From assembly GCA_964483805.1 (NCBI GenBank), contig CAZADH010000140.1, positions 1 to 14,972 of the forward strand: a stretch of 14,972 bases of DNA, in the 5' to 3' direction. Numbering within the stretch: position 1 is the first letter of the stretch; each line of letters opens with the position of its first letter. This DNA is from CAZADH01 sp964483805. GTDB lineage: Bacteria; Muiribacteriota; Ozemobacteria; Ozemobacterales; Ozemobacteraceae. The notes beneath the pieces were generated by a model. It did no database searches. It was not told the DNA's origin and saw only the letters and a list, made by a program, of their open reading frames with translations. Made by a program: the position numbers and the translations under genes. Below are positions 6,968 through 14,923 of the stretch, piece by piece.

Positions 6968-9747
6968 ACGCGAACCCCATGACGGTCACACCGTGCGGCC
7001 TCATCGACCGACGCCGACGGGGCCTCGAGTTCCTGGTCGTCGTGCTGATTCCCGTTCTGGCCTTGGCGGCCGGCACGTGGATCTGGAACGAAGATCGCGA
7101 GAGCGCGGCAATGTCGCGCCTGACCGAACACCTCGAAGGACAGTTGCGCCTGGCCGTGTTCAACGGCACGCCGGCCGCCCGCCTGAATGGTGCTTTTGCG
7201 CCGCTGTTTGCGGCGTTGTCGCGGTCCGGGTTTGCCGATTCGTCGGCGACCGCCGGCCTGCCTTGGCCCGATCCCGACCTCGCGGCCCTGGTGGTGGTGT
7301 TCCCGGCCAAGGCCGCCCCCTTCACCGGACCCGGGCGGTCCCTGCCGGCGAAGTTTGCCCTGAACCGGTTGTGGGGCGACCTGCGCGCGGGGCGACGGAC
7401 CAGCACCTACATGTCGATGTATCGCACCTTCCTGGGGCGGCGCATCCGGCTCGACGCCATGCTGGCCGCGGCCCGGGGCGCAGTGCCGATCAATGACTCG
7501 GTCCGTCCCAGCCTGCTGCGCTGGCAGGCCAACCCCGACGGATCAGGGCTTCTCATGGCCATGCCCGCCCCTCCCGACGACCAGACCCTGATCACCAACA
7601 CCCTGGCGCGCCAGGTCCACGACGAGGTCTGGGCCACCTACGATCCGACCACGGGCAGCAGCACCCAGTGCGCCGATCCCCGGAACTGGGGCGAGCAGTT
7701 GCGACTGCGGGCCGACGCCGGTGACGAGACGGTGATCATCCACAGACATCTGTGCCGCACGCGGCGCCACCCGGCCGGACTGTGGTTGATGATCGGCACG
7801 CCGGTCCCGGATCGAGCCGCCAACCCGTATCGACGGGGTGTGGTCACGATGACGGGGCTGGCCCTGCTGCTCATCGCCATGGCGTGGTGGTTCCGGACCA
7901 ACTGGACACCGATGGGCGATTTCCGCCTGACCGGCCGCGTATTGACATCTTATTTACTTCCCGTGATCCTGCCGCTGACCCTGATCATGGCGCAGGGATT
8001 GTCGGCGCTGCGCCATCGGGAGGCGATGCTGATCGACGACCTGCACCGTCAGAATGTCATGCAACTGGCCAGCATCGACCGGCAGTTCCGACAGTGGGCC
8101 GAGGGACACCTCGACCTCTATCGTCGCCTGCGCGACCTGCCGGCGATCCGCCAAGGCGATGTGGCGCAGTGCCAGGCGCTGGCCAAGAGACTGTCAGACC
8201 ACCGGGTCCTGGCGATGCTCAAAACCTTCCGTCGTGACGGGCGGCCGCTTCTCGACCACGACACCATCGGCGTCGGACCGTGGTATGAATTGATGCCGGC
8301 CTATCTGCTGCCACGCTATCTCGGCGTGCCCGCCAAAGAGATCAAGGTCGAGGTCGACCCGATCTACGTCGACGTGGTCAAAGGCGCGCGCGGCTTCGCC
8401 CCGGTCATGGACCAACCCGACGTCCTGATCTTGCAGCGCGCGGGTCGGCAAATACATACATTGTATTTTGATATTTTTGCCCCGCCCGGACCGGGGGCCG
8501 CCGCGATCATGATTCTATTGAAGGACCTCCAGGACGACATCGCGCGCTTCACCGCCCGGCGGCTGCCCCCAGGGTGTGCGGCATACGACACCGGTTTTCG
8601 CCAGTGGGCAACACCGGCACCGGGCGATCCGCGCACCGTCGAACCGTTGATCGCCGCGGCCATGGTCGGGTGCGAACCGGTCTTCGCTGTCGACACCGGG
8701 GGGCGGGCCCCGCAGTTGTGGACCGCCTATCCGTCGCGCGAACTGAGCGGGCATTGTTTCGTCACCTCACGCTCGCTCACACCCGTGACCACGGCGCTCG
8801 CGATCCTGCGTCTGCTGCTCGTGGTGTTGTTGCTGATCACGGCGGTTTCGATCGCCATCGTGACCCAGTTGCTCTCGCGCGAGATGCTCGGTCCCATCGC
8901 CGTCATCACGAGCGGCTTGGCTGCGCTCGAGCGTCGGGACCTCGAGGCACGATTGCCCCCCCTGCCCTACGAATTCGGCCACCTGAGCACAACCTTCAAC
9001 CAGATGATGACCGAACGCCAGGACCTCGATCTGGCCCGCGAAGTGCAACTGCACATCATGCCGCGCGCGACGCCCGACATCGCCGGCTACACGCTGACGT
9101 TCAGTTGCCACAGTCTCTCGGCGGTCGGCGGCGACTACTGCGACATGATGCGCTACCCCGACGGGCGTTGGCTGCTGCTGGTCGGCGACGTGACCGGCCA
9201 CGGCATGGGGGCGGCGATGATCACCACGATGGTCAAGACCGGGGCGCTGATCACGGCGCGACGCGGCGATGACCTGGGCGTGCTCATGGCCCGGTTGAAC
9301 AAGATGGTCTTCGGCATTCTGCGCCGCACGGCCAACATCACGCTCGCGGCACTGCTGCTCGACCCGCAACGGCATCAACTCGAATGGGCGCTCGCCGGCC
9401 ACCCGTCGCCCATTCTGCGCCGGGCCGGCGGCTCGACCCAGGAACTGGTGATGCCGGGGTTCCCGCTCGGATGTGTCGCGAAACGAAAGGTGCAACCCCA
9501 AACCCTGGCGCTGGCCCCGGGCGATACGTTGATCGCCTACACCGACGGGTACATNNNNNNNNNNATCGAGTCACTCAATGCCACCGAAGAGCAGCTCGGC
9601 TACGGGCGCTGGGATGCCGCCATCGCGGCTTCTCCGACCGGCGATGCGCGCACGGTGCACGATCACCTGGTTGCCGTCCGCGACCGCCACGCGGACGGAG
9701 TCCCGGCGAACGACGATCTCACGCTGATGGTGCTGGGACGCGTATGA
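6964..9747 (+). CDS. Membrane sensor with HAMP and active SpoIIE-type PP2C Ser/Thr phosphatase domain
   Basis: 927 residues with a 10-N gap at 9555-9564 that keeps the frame. TM1 is at about 20-41, with a first extracytoplasmic region to about 295. TM2 (about 296-311) and TM3 (about 326-348) form a hairpin, and a second extracytoplasmic region runs to about 610. TM4 (about 613-637) leads into HAMP (about 638-695, ending EVQLHIMP). The PP2C/SpoIIE domain keeps GGDYCD (D724, D727), GDVTGHG (D742, H746), AGHPSP (811 on), YTDG (D861) and NDD (D917, D918). These are the metal-binding and structural motifs of Mn/Mg-dependent phosphatases such as RsbU and SpoIIE, which typically dephosphorylate STAS-domain anti-sigma antagonists. 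ATG overlaps the upstream stop (ATGA 6964-6967), so the pair is probably translated together. The shared four-TM layout points to tandem duplication. Substrate and signal are unknown. Confidence 0.88.
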   Translation: MNANPMTVTPCGLIDRRRRGLEFLVVVLIPVLALAAGTWIWNEDRESAAMSRLTEHLEGQLRLAVFNGTPAARLNGAFAPLFAALSRSGFADSSATAGLPWPDPDLAALVVVFPAKAAPFTGPGRSLPAKFALNRLWGDLRAGRRTSTYMSMYRTFLGRRIRLDAMLAAARGAVPINDSVRPSLLRWQANPDGSGLLMAMPAPPDDQTLITNTLARQVHDEVWATYDPTTGSSTQCADPRNWGEQLRLRADAGDETVIIHRHLCRTRRHPAGLWLMIGTPVPDRAANPYRRGVVTMTGLALLLIAMAWWFRTNWTPMGDFRLTGRVLTSYLLPVILPLTLIMAQGLSALRHREAMLIDDLHRQNVMQLASIDRQFRQWAEGHLDLYRRLRDLPAIRQGDVAQCQALAKRLSDHRVLAMLKTFRRDGRPLLDHDTIGVGPWYELMPAYLLPRYLGVPAKEIKVEVDPIYVDVVKGARGFAPVMDQPDVLILQRAGRQIHTLYFDIFAPPGPGAAAIMILLKDLQDDIARFTARRLPPGCAAYDTGFRQWATPAPGDPRTVEPLIAAAMVGCEPVFAVDTGGRAPQLWTAYPSRELSGHCFVTSRSLTPVTTALAILRLLLVVLLLITAVSIAIVTQLLSREMLGPIAVITSGLAALERRDLEARLPPLPYEFGHLSTTFNQMMTERQDLDLAREVQLHIMPRATPDIAGYTLTFSCHSLSAVGGDYCDMMRYPDGRWLLLVGDVTGHGMGAAMITTMVKTGALITARRGDDLGVLMARLNKMVFGILRRTANITLAALLLDPQRHQLEWALAGHPSPILRRAGGSTQELVMPGFPLGCVAKRKVQPQTLALAPGDTLIAYTDGYXXXXIESLNATEEQLGYGRWDAAIAASPTGDARTVHDHLVAVRDRHADGVPANDDLTLMVLGRV
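7942..7957 (+). repeat. AT-rich motif copy 6 (TTGACATCTTATTTAC)
   Basis: Within TM3 of the active phosphatase. It differs from copy 3 at two bases over 16. It uses TTA and CTT leucine codons next to CTG-rich sequence. Confidence 0.5.
8451..8471 (+). repeat. AT-rich motif copy 7 with inverted repeat
   Basis: AATACA-tacat-TGTATT (8451-8467) is a perfect 6-bp inverted repeat, and ACATTGTATTT is shared with copy 3. The following TTGATATTTTT prolongs the AT island inside an otherwise GC-rich gene. Confidence 0.5.
9555..9564. other. Assembly gap, frame preserved
   Basis: Ten N just after the YTDG motif of the active phosphatase. The true length should be 1 modulo 3. Residues usually found here (an E-A/S-x motif) are missing from view. 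Confidence 0.95.
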
Positions 9748-9877
9748 CCAGGTGAAAGGGCGATCAACAACGAGGCTCCCAGGCAACACGGGCGCTCCAG
9801 GATCGTAAACATTACGTATGTATCAAAGAATCCCAGCGGCAAGAACAGGCCGTCTCCCGGGAGGCAGCGAGAATACC

Positions 9878-10558
9878 ATGAGCATTGCAGCGGTCATCTT
9901 CGATCACGACGGCGTCATCGTCAACTCGGAACCCTGGTACCGCGAGGCGGCCCTGCGTCAATTCGCCGAACTGGGCGTCTCCCTTGCCCCGAGTGAACTC
10001 GATCAGTTCACGGGGATGGCCGCCGACCGCATGTGGATCACCCTCCGCGAGCGTTTCCAACTGGCCCAACCTGTGCCCGACCTGATCCGGCGCGAACAGG
10101 ATCTCTTTCTCGAGGTGTTCGCGGCGCAACCCGCACCCGTACCGATCCCTGGCGTCCGCGAACTGATCGACGGTCTGCGGGCCGACGGATGCCGCCTCGC
10201 GGTGGCGTCGTCGTCGTGCCGACGCATCGTCGAAGGCGTCCTACAACGTATTTCTCTTCGCGACCGCTTCGAACTGCTGGTCTGCGGCGACGAGATCGTC
10301 AACGGCAAACCGGCGCCCGACATCTTTCTCGCCGCCGCCCGCGGCCTGGGCGCGTCCGCCGACCAGTGCGCGGTCATCGAGGACTCCGGCAACGGCGTGC
10401 GTGCCGCGAAGGCGGCCGGCATGTTCTGCATCGGCGTGCGCAATCCCGATTCGGGCAACCAGGACCTGAGCCCGGCCGAGATGGTCATCGCCGATTATGG
10501 GACCGACAGTCGCACGGAATTGCGAGGGCGACTGCGCGGTCTGGGCCCGAGCGCCTGA
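9878..10558 (+). CDS. HAD-superfamily hydrolase, beta-phosphoglucomutase/phosphatase-like
   Basis: 226 residues from ATG 9878. An upstream in-frame ATG (9818) would add 20 residues unrelated to the family. GGGAGG at 9859-9864 is a possible, rather distant, ribosome binding site. Motif I is FDHDGVIVNSE (nucleophile D9, acid D11). A helical cap follows (about 16-85). Motif II is ASSS (S111), motif III is K144 in NGKPAPDIF, and motif IV is IEDSGNGVRAAKAAG (E168, D169). This is the HAD subfamily IA pattern shared by beta-phosphoglucomutases and small sugar-phosphate phosphatases. The substrate cannot be told apart from sequence alone. It is a cytoplasmic enzyme with no signal peptide. It stands between the phosphatase pair and the large lipoprotein with 130-157 nt gaps, so it may be an independent transcription unit. 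Confidence 0.85.
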   Translation: MSIAAVIFDHDGVIVNSEPWYREAALRQFAELGVSLAPSELDQFTGMAADRMWITLRERFQLAQPVPDLIRREQDLFLEVFAAQPAPVPIPGVRELIDGLRADGCRLAVASSSCRRIVEGVLQRISLRDRFELLVCGDEIVNGKPAPDIFLAAARGLGASADQCAVIEDSGNGVRAAKAAGMFCIGVRNPDSGNQDLSPAEMVIADYGTDSRTELRGRLRGLGPSA

Positions 10559-10577
10559 AGATAGTTGGTGACACCTC

Positions 10578-10605
10578 GAAACGAGACCCGGCGTCTTCAG
10601 TTTTT
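10578..10605 (+). terminator. Possible weak intrinsic terminator after the HAD gene
   Basis: GAGAC-ccggc-GTCTT (10583-10597, one G-T pair) can be extended by GAAAC with GTTTT across a two-base bulge. It is followed by a T-rich stretch (TTTTTCTTCTTT). The stem is short, so the call is tentative. Confidence 0.35.
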
Positions 10606-10698
10606 CTTCTTTCCAAAACGAACCGGGGTACGGTAGCCTGAGACGTTTACGCGCCGGGGGGGGTCCCGACGGCGAGAGACATTAGTTCTATCAGCATC

Positions 10699-10709
10699 GA
10701 GGAGGGTGG
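10699..10709 (+). promoter_or_regulatory. Strong ribosome binding site deciding the ATG 10715 start
   Basis: GAGGAGGGTGG ends six bases before ATG 10715. It contains the alternative GTG at 10706, so ATG 10715 is the start. Confidence 0.75.
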
Positions 10710-10714
10710 ATTCC

Positions 10715-13700
10715 ATGTCACGACGGTTTTCATTCACAGTGGTCTTTTTGATGGTGGCGGTCATCGCCACTCTGGTGGGTTGTCAAACGAGCGACAACCC
10801 CATCAGCAGCGTGCAACAGGCCGTTTCTGGCGACACCACGACCGGCGGCAACGCCCGGGTCGCGTTCAACATCATGGTCGCGGCCAATGACGACGCCGGC
10901 GTGCAACCCACGATTCGCTCGACGGCGAAAGCCGGCACCACCGTGCGCTTCACGCTCGTCGGCATCCGCGCCGGGCAGAGCAGCGGTGATACCACCGCAA
11001 CGCAGACCAAAGAAGTGACCGTCGGCACTGACGGCAGCGCCGAAGTGTCGTTCGACGGCGTGCCCGAACTGCCCACCGTTGCGCAGATCCGCATTGAAGG
11101 CGGCAATATCCGCGGTTATCAAGACTTCCACGGCGGCGCCGACCTGGTGTCGGGCAACAACCTCATCACCGTGAACCCGGTGGGTTCCGGCCTCAAGGGC
11201 GACCTGGTCGCCCGCGTCATGAACGACGTCATCCAGAATCCGGATCTGGTGCGCGCGGCTCCGACCAACATGACCGCCCGCGTCAGCCTCGCGGTCAACT
11301 CGATTGTCGCCAACGCGTCCGAGACCATTCCGGTCGAGGCGTTCAACACCTTCGTTTCGCAGATTCAGCCCACCGGGTTCGCCCGCCTGACCGCGACCAC
11401 CGACGCCGCGGGCTTCGGCGTGGGCAACGCGACCTTCACCAACACCCAGTTGTTCACCGGCAATCTGCCGAGCGGCGTGACCGTGCAGCCCGGCCAGATG
11501 CAACTGGCGCAGGTGTTCCGCCAGGGTTTCGGCGGCCTCGGCCTCGTCGGCTTTGCGGCCCCCGACAACAGTCTCAACACCCTGGTCGGGTTCGACCCGG
11601 CCAACACCGGCACCCGCTACCTGTGCCATGCGCCGGGCAAGATCACCTGCGTGATCTTCATCGGCGACGGCTCGATCGTCGCCGGCGGCTACCACAAACT
11701 CGGCGGCATTCCGTTCGTCTTCCGCTGGCAGGCGCGGGCGAACAGTGCATTGGATGTAAATACACCGACCACCGAGACCCCGACTGTTCCCGCGGGTCTG
11801 ATGTGGGTGCGCAACTTCCTGCCGGCGAGCGGCATCAGCGGCACGCCGCAGGCTCCGGCCATCGTCGAGGCGATCGCGCTCAACCCCGAGCGGCACGAAC
11901 TGATCATCACGGTGCGCGTGAACACCGAGATCAAGATCTTCCGCTGCAACGTCGACACCGGTGCCAACGTCACCGGCTTCACCGCCCCGGCGACCCCGGT
12001 CTTCACGCCGCCGCCGCAGGTCGTGATCAGCTCGCCCGCGCAGTCGACCAATGTCGCGCCCAACAGCGCGTTGTCAATCACGGTGCAGGCGCAGTCGGCC
12101 GCGGGCGTCACCAACGCTCCGGCGGTCACCCGCGTGCAACTGTTCGACGGCGCGTTCAAACTCGGTGATGCCACCGGCGGTGCCAACAACACCTGGACCT
12201 ACAACTGGGCCAGCGTACCGGCCGGTTACCACATGCTCACCGCGCGCGCCTTCGATCAACAGGGCGGCAGCCGCATGTCGGCCCCGGTCGAAGTGTTCGC
12301 GATGCCGACCAATGTGCAACGCCCGGGCGTGGCGATTGCGAGCCCCAGCAACGGCAGCGTCTTCNNNNNNNNNNTGCCGGCAAGAATGTCACGATCGTCG
12401 CCACCGTCGTCGATTCAGAGACGGTCAGCAAGGTCGAGTTCTTCCAGGGCCAGGTCAAGCTCGGCGAAGCGACCGCAGCGCCGTACGCCTTCACCTGGAT
12501 CAACGTATTGCCCGGGTATTACATGATCACTGCGAAGGCCACGACCGCCAACGGCGGCTTCGATGTCTCTGACCCCGTCGGCATTCAGGTGAATCCGCCG
12601 CGGCCGACCAACTATGCGCCGCCGATGGTGATGGTGCAGCAGCNNNNNNNNNNCGTATGCGCTGACCATCGGGCGGTTCGAAGCGAGTTTCCCGACCGCA
12701 CCGGCCGATGTGCAGATCGTCGTGGGCCCGACGCCAGGCATGCCGATCGACGTGACCACCGTGCGCAAGATCGAGTTCCTGCGCCTGCCGCCGCCGAGCG
12801 CTTCCCCGGTGCCGATGCCGGCCGTGACCGGAACGACCACGGGAACCGGCACGGGCATGGGCACGGGGACTGGGACGGGCGTGCCGACCGGCACCATGAC
12901 CGGAACCGGAGCGATCACCGGGACGGGCACGAACACCGATCCGTTCGCGACCACCCAACCGGTCAACATCTACCAGCAGACCCCGCAGAACAACCTGCCG
13001 GTGGGCAGCTTCCTGATCGGCGTGGCGACCGCGCCGACGCAGACGACGCCGTCCACGCAGTGGACCATGATGTGGCGCCAGGCTCCGGCCGGCAACCATG
13101 TCATCGTCTGCCGCGTGTTCGACAGCATGGGCGCGATGCAAGAGCTGCCCGTGGTGCCAATCGCGGTGGGCAACGTGAACGAGCCGCCGACCGGCATGAT
13201 TCTGCGCCACGAGCCGTGGGAACCAGCCGCGGGTGGCAGCATCAAGATCCTGGCCAGCGGCACCGACCCGGATGGCCAGATCGTCACCGTGTCGCTCGCG
13301 CTCGACGGTCAGCCGCTGGGCAACGCGACCTTCAACACCACCGACAATGCGTTTGTGTGGCAGGGCAACCTGCCGTCGACCGCCCAGAACGGCCCGCACT
13401 TCGTCGAAGCGAAGTTCGTCGACAACCAGAGCGCCATCGGCATGTCGCCGCCGGCGATGATTCCGGTGGGCGGCGCCAATCTCACCGGCACGCTGACCGG
13501 CACCGTGACCAACACGGGGACGGGCATGGGCACTGGGACTGGGACGGGCATGCCGACCGGCACCATGACCGGCACCGGCAACGTGACCGGGACGGGCACC
13601 GGGGTTCCGACAGGAACTGGCACCGGCGTGCCGACGGGAACGATGACCGGAACCGGAACGGGCACTGGCCTACCGACGGGAACGGGCACCGGAACGGGCG

Positions 13701-14785
13701 CCCAACCCTCGACCACTGACCGCGCGGCGATCTCGGCAGTAATGAATGTGTATTGCAACAAGATCATCAAGAAATACACGCAGAACTCGACGATCACGGC
13801 TGCCGACCAGGCTGAAATGGCTGCGGTGCTCAGCCCGAACTTCATCGACGAGGGCAAGAATCTCGCGGCATACACGTCGTGGTATGGAACGCCAATGGCC
13901 GACCCCAGCGAAGCCGATCTTGTTTCATCCAACATCACCGGATATGAGTTCGCACCGATCGATCCAACGACCTGGTTGGTGGCGTGCCAGGGGACCGTTA
14001 CCAACGTCAATAGCCCTTCCACGCCCAAGCCATTCCTCGGTCTGACTGGTTACTGGCGACACTCCCCCGACTTGCGCACGATCGAGAGTCCGACCCTGAA
14101 TCCAAATCTGAACGGACCCTACATCATCTCCGTCGTTCGCAATGAGAATGGCGCCTGGAAGATCCTGGGCAACCAGCAAAAGGTCGATAGCGTGAACATC
14201 AATCTCCAGTTCACCAAGTACCTACGCTACAATTCTTACACTACTGAACTCTTCCCGTTCGTCCGCGCGAGTTCAGCCTTCCCGATTTCGTCGGTCACAA
14301 TCTCGGGTGGATTCTTGACCGGTGTCTTCAATTTGACAAATGCTGCCGGCACGAACAACTGGAATAACTTCGGCATGACCCGTCTCGAGACCATCGCCCC
14401 GAATCAGCCAAGCAATAAATACAGCGTCACCGTTAACTTCGCCAACGGAACCAACCAGACGTATGTCTTGACACAAGGTGACACCTCCTGGCTCCCACAA
14501 CCCAGTGGAGTGATCACCACTGGCCCGAGTGGGATCACCTTCAATTGGTCGCTCTTCCCGGATGCAGCGAAGGTTGACAATATCCAGGTGCATTGTCAGG
14601 ACAAGGCCAACTGGCAGTTAGGCGATTTTGGGAAGTTCGAAACCGAGAACGCGGCACTGACCACCTACACCATTCCGCCGGGAACACCCAACTTGCCGAC
14701 AGGACGCGAGGTGTGGGCCCATCAGACGACCTATCTCAAGATGGGCTATGCAATTCACATCATGAACGACATCACTGTTCCGTAA
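10715..14785 (+). CDS. Large secreted lipoprotein with Ig-like domains, Thr-Gly tracts and NTF2-like C-terminal domain
   Basis: About 1,350 residues in one gene crossing two 10-N gaps; the frame changes at each, but homologous domain sequence continues on both sides. A lipoprotein signal (SRR, hydrophobic 7-20, lipobox LVGC, acylated C23) is followed by a region unlike any family I recognise (about 24-430). Domain 1 (about 432-530) and domain 2 (across the first gap, to about nt 12590) are bacterial Ig-like, with the pattern V-x-x-V-x-L/F-F-x-G...LG-A...W...PAGYH-x-LTA-x-A-x-D. A third begins VRKIEFL (near 12767), is interrupted by a Thr-Gly tract and resumes at LIGVATAP, ending near 13175. 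A fourth covers about 13185-13475. A second Thr-Gly tract leads to an NTF2/SnoaL-like segment (13710-14190, ending WKILGNQQKVD) and a beta-rich tail. It is probably a surface-exposed adhesin-like or binding protein. GC content falls visibly after about 13740. Confidence 0.8.
11755..11764 (-). repeat. AT-rich motif copy 8, reverse orientation
   Basis: TGTAAATACA, the exact reverse complement of TGTATTTACA (2610-2619 and 14848-14857). It is read as GAT-GTA-AAT-ACA in the lipoprotein gene. Confidence 0.5.
12365..12374. other. Assembly gap inside the lipoprotein gene
   Basis: Ten N between the first and second Ig-like domains. Phase on the two sides requires a true length of 2 modulo 3. Confidence 0.95.
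12644..12653. other. Assembly gap inside the lipoprotein gene
   Basis: Ten N after the second Ig-like domain. The phase shift across the gap implies a true length divisible by 3. Confidence 0.95.
12827..12937 (+). repeat. Thr-Gly hexanucleotide tract 1
   Basis: Degenerate (ACN GGN)n encoding Thr-Gly dipeptides with occasional MG, VP, TM and AI interruptions. It lies within what otherwise aligns as one Ig-like domain. Confidence 0.85.
13484..13699 (+). repeat. Thr-Gly hexanucleotide tract 2
   Basis: A longer (ACN GGN)n tract linking the fourth Ig-like domain to the C-terminal domain. The segment encoding GTGTGTGMPTGTMTGTG closely copies tract 1 (GTGTGTGVPTGTMTGTG), suggesting duplication between the tracts. 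Confidence 0.85.
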
Positions 14786-14805
14786 ATACCGGCGGTAGCC
14801 ATCAA

Positions 14806-14839
14806 GGGCGCGGGCCTTCGGGCCCGCGCCCCCTTGTTT
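14806..14839 (+). terminator. Rho-independent terminator of the lipoprotein gene
   Basis: A perfect 11-bp stem GGGCGCGGGCC / GGCCCGCGCCC with a stable TTCG loop (14817-14820), followed by CCTTGTTT. It starts 20 nt after the TAA stop. Confidence 0.88.
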
Positions 14840-14846
14840 ATGCACG

Positions 14847-14857
14847 TTGTATTTACA
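14847..14857 (+). repeat. AT-rich motif copy 9, intergenic (TTGTATTTACA)
   Basis: Just downstream of the terminator in non-coding sequence. The 11 bases are identical to 2609-2619. Confidence 0.55.
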
Positions 14858-14898
14858 CTGACAGACCACCGCCACATTTGTTGTTAACGTGCGTGGCA

Positions 14899-14923
14899 TC
14901 ATGTCTCTACATGACTGTTGTAG
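14899..14923 (+). promoter_or_regulatory. Alternative-hairpin region in the right-end intergenic sequence
   Basis: TCATGT-ctct-ACATGA (14899-14914) and CTACA-n7-TGTAG (14907-14923) overlap and are mutually exclusive; the second is followed by ATTTTT. It could be an operator, an attenuator-like leader or a weak terminator. No gene is visible from 14786 to the window end. Confidence 0.25.

Noticed and set aside
9801..9832. Promoter in the AT-rich stretch GTAAACATTACGTATGTATC before the HAD gene
   Set aside because: It is locally AT-rich with a TACGTA palindrome, but no credible -35/-10 pair at proper spacing is visible. Left unassigned.
10616..10698. Riboswitch (c-di-GMP type) upstream of the lipoprotein, prompted by GGTAGCC
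   Set aside because: The other conserved blocks of that class are absent and I could not fold a matching structure by eye.
12827..13699. CRISPR-like array in the repetitive tract
   Set aside because: The repeats are short (ACNGGN) hexamers with no spacers and encode Thr-Gly in frame.
12508..13719. Separate genes starting near 12508 and 12710
   Set aside because: They are fragments of the lipoprotein gene created by the N gaps. Ig-like sequence continues across both gaps, and the 12508 frame after the second gap is an out-of-frame low-complexity translation.
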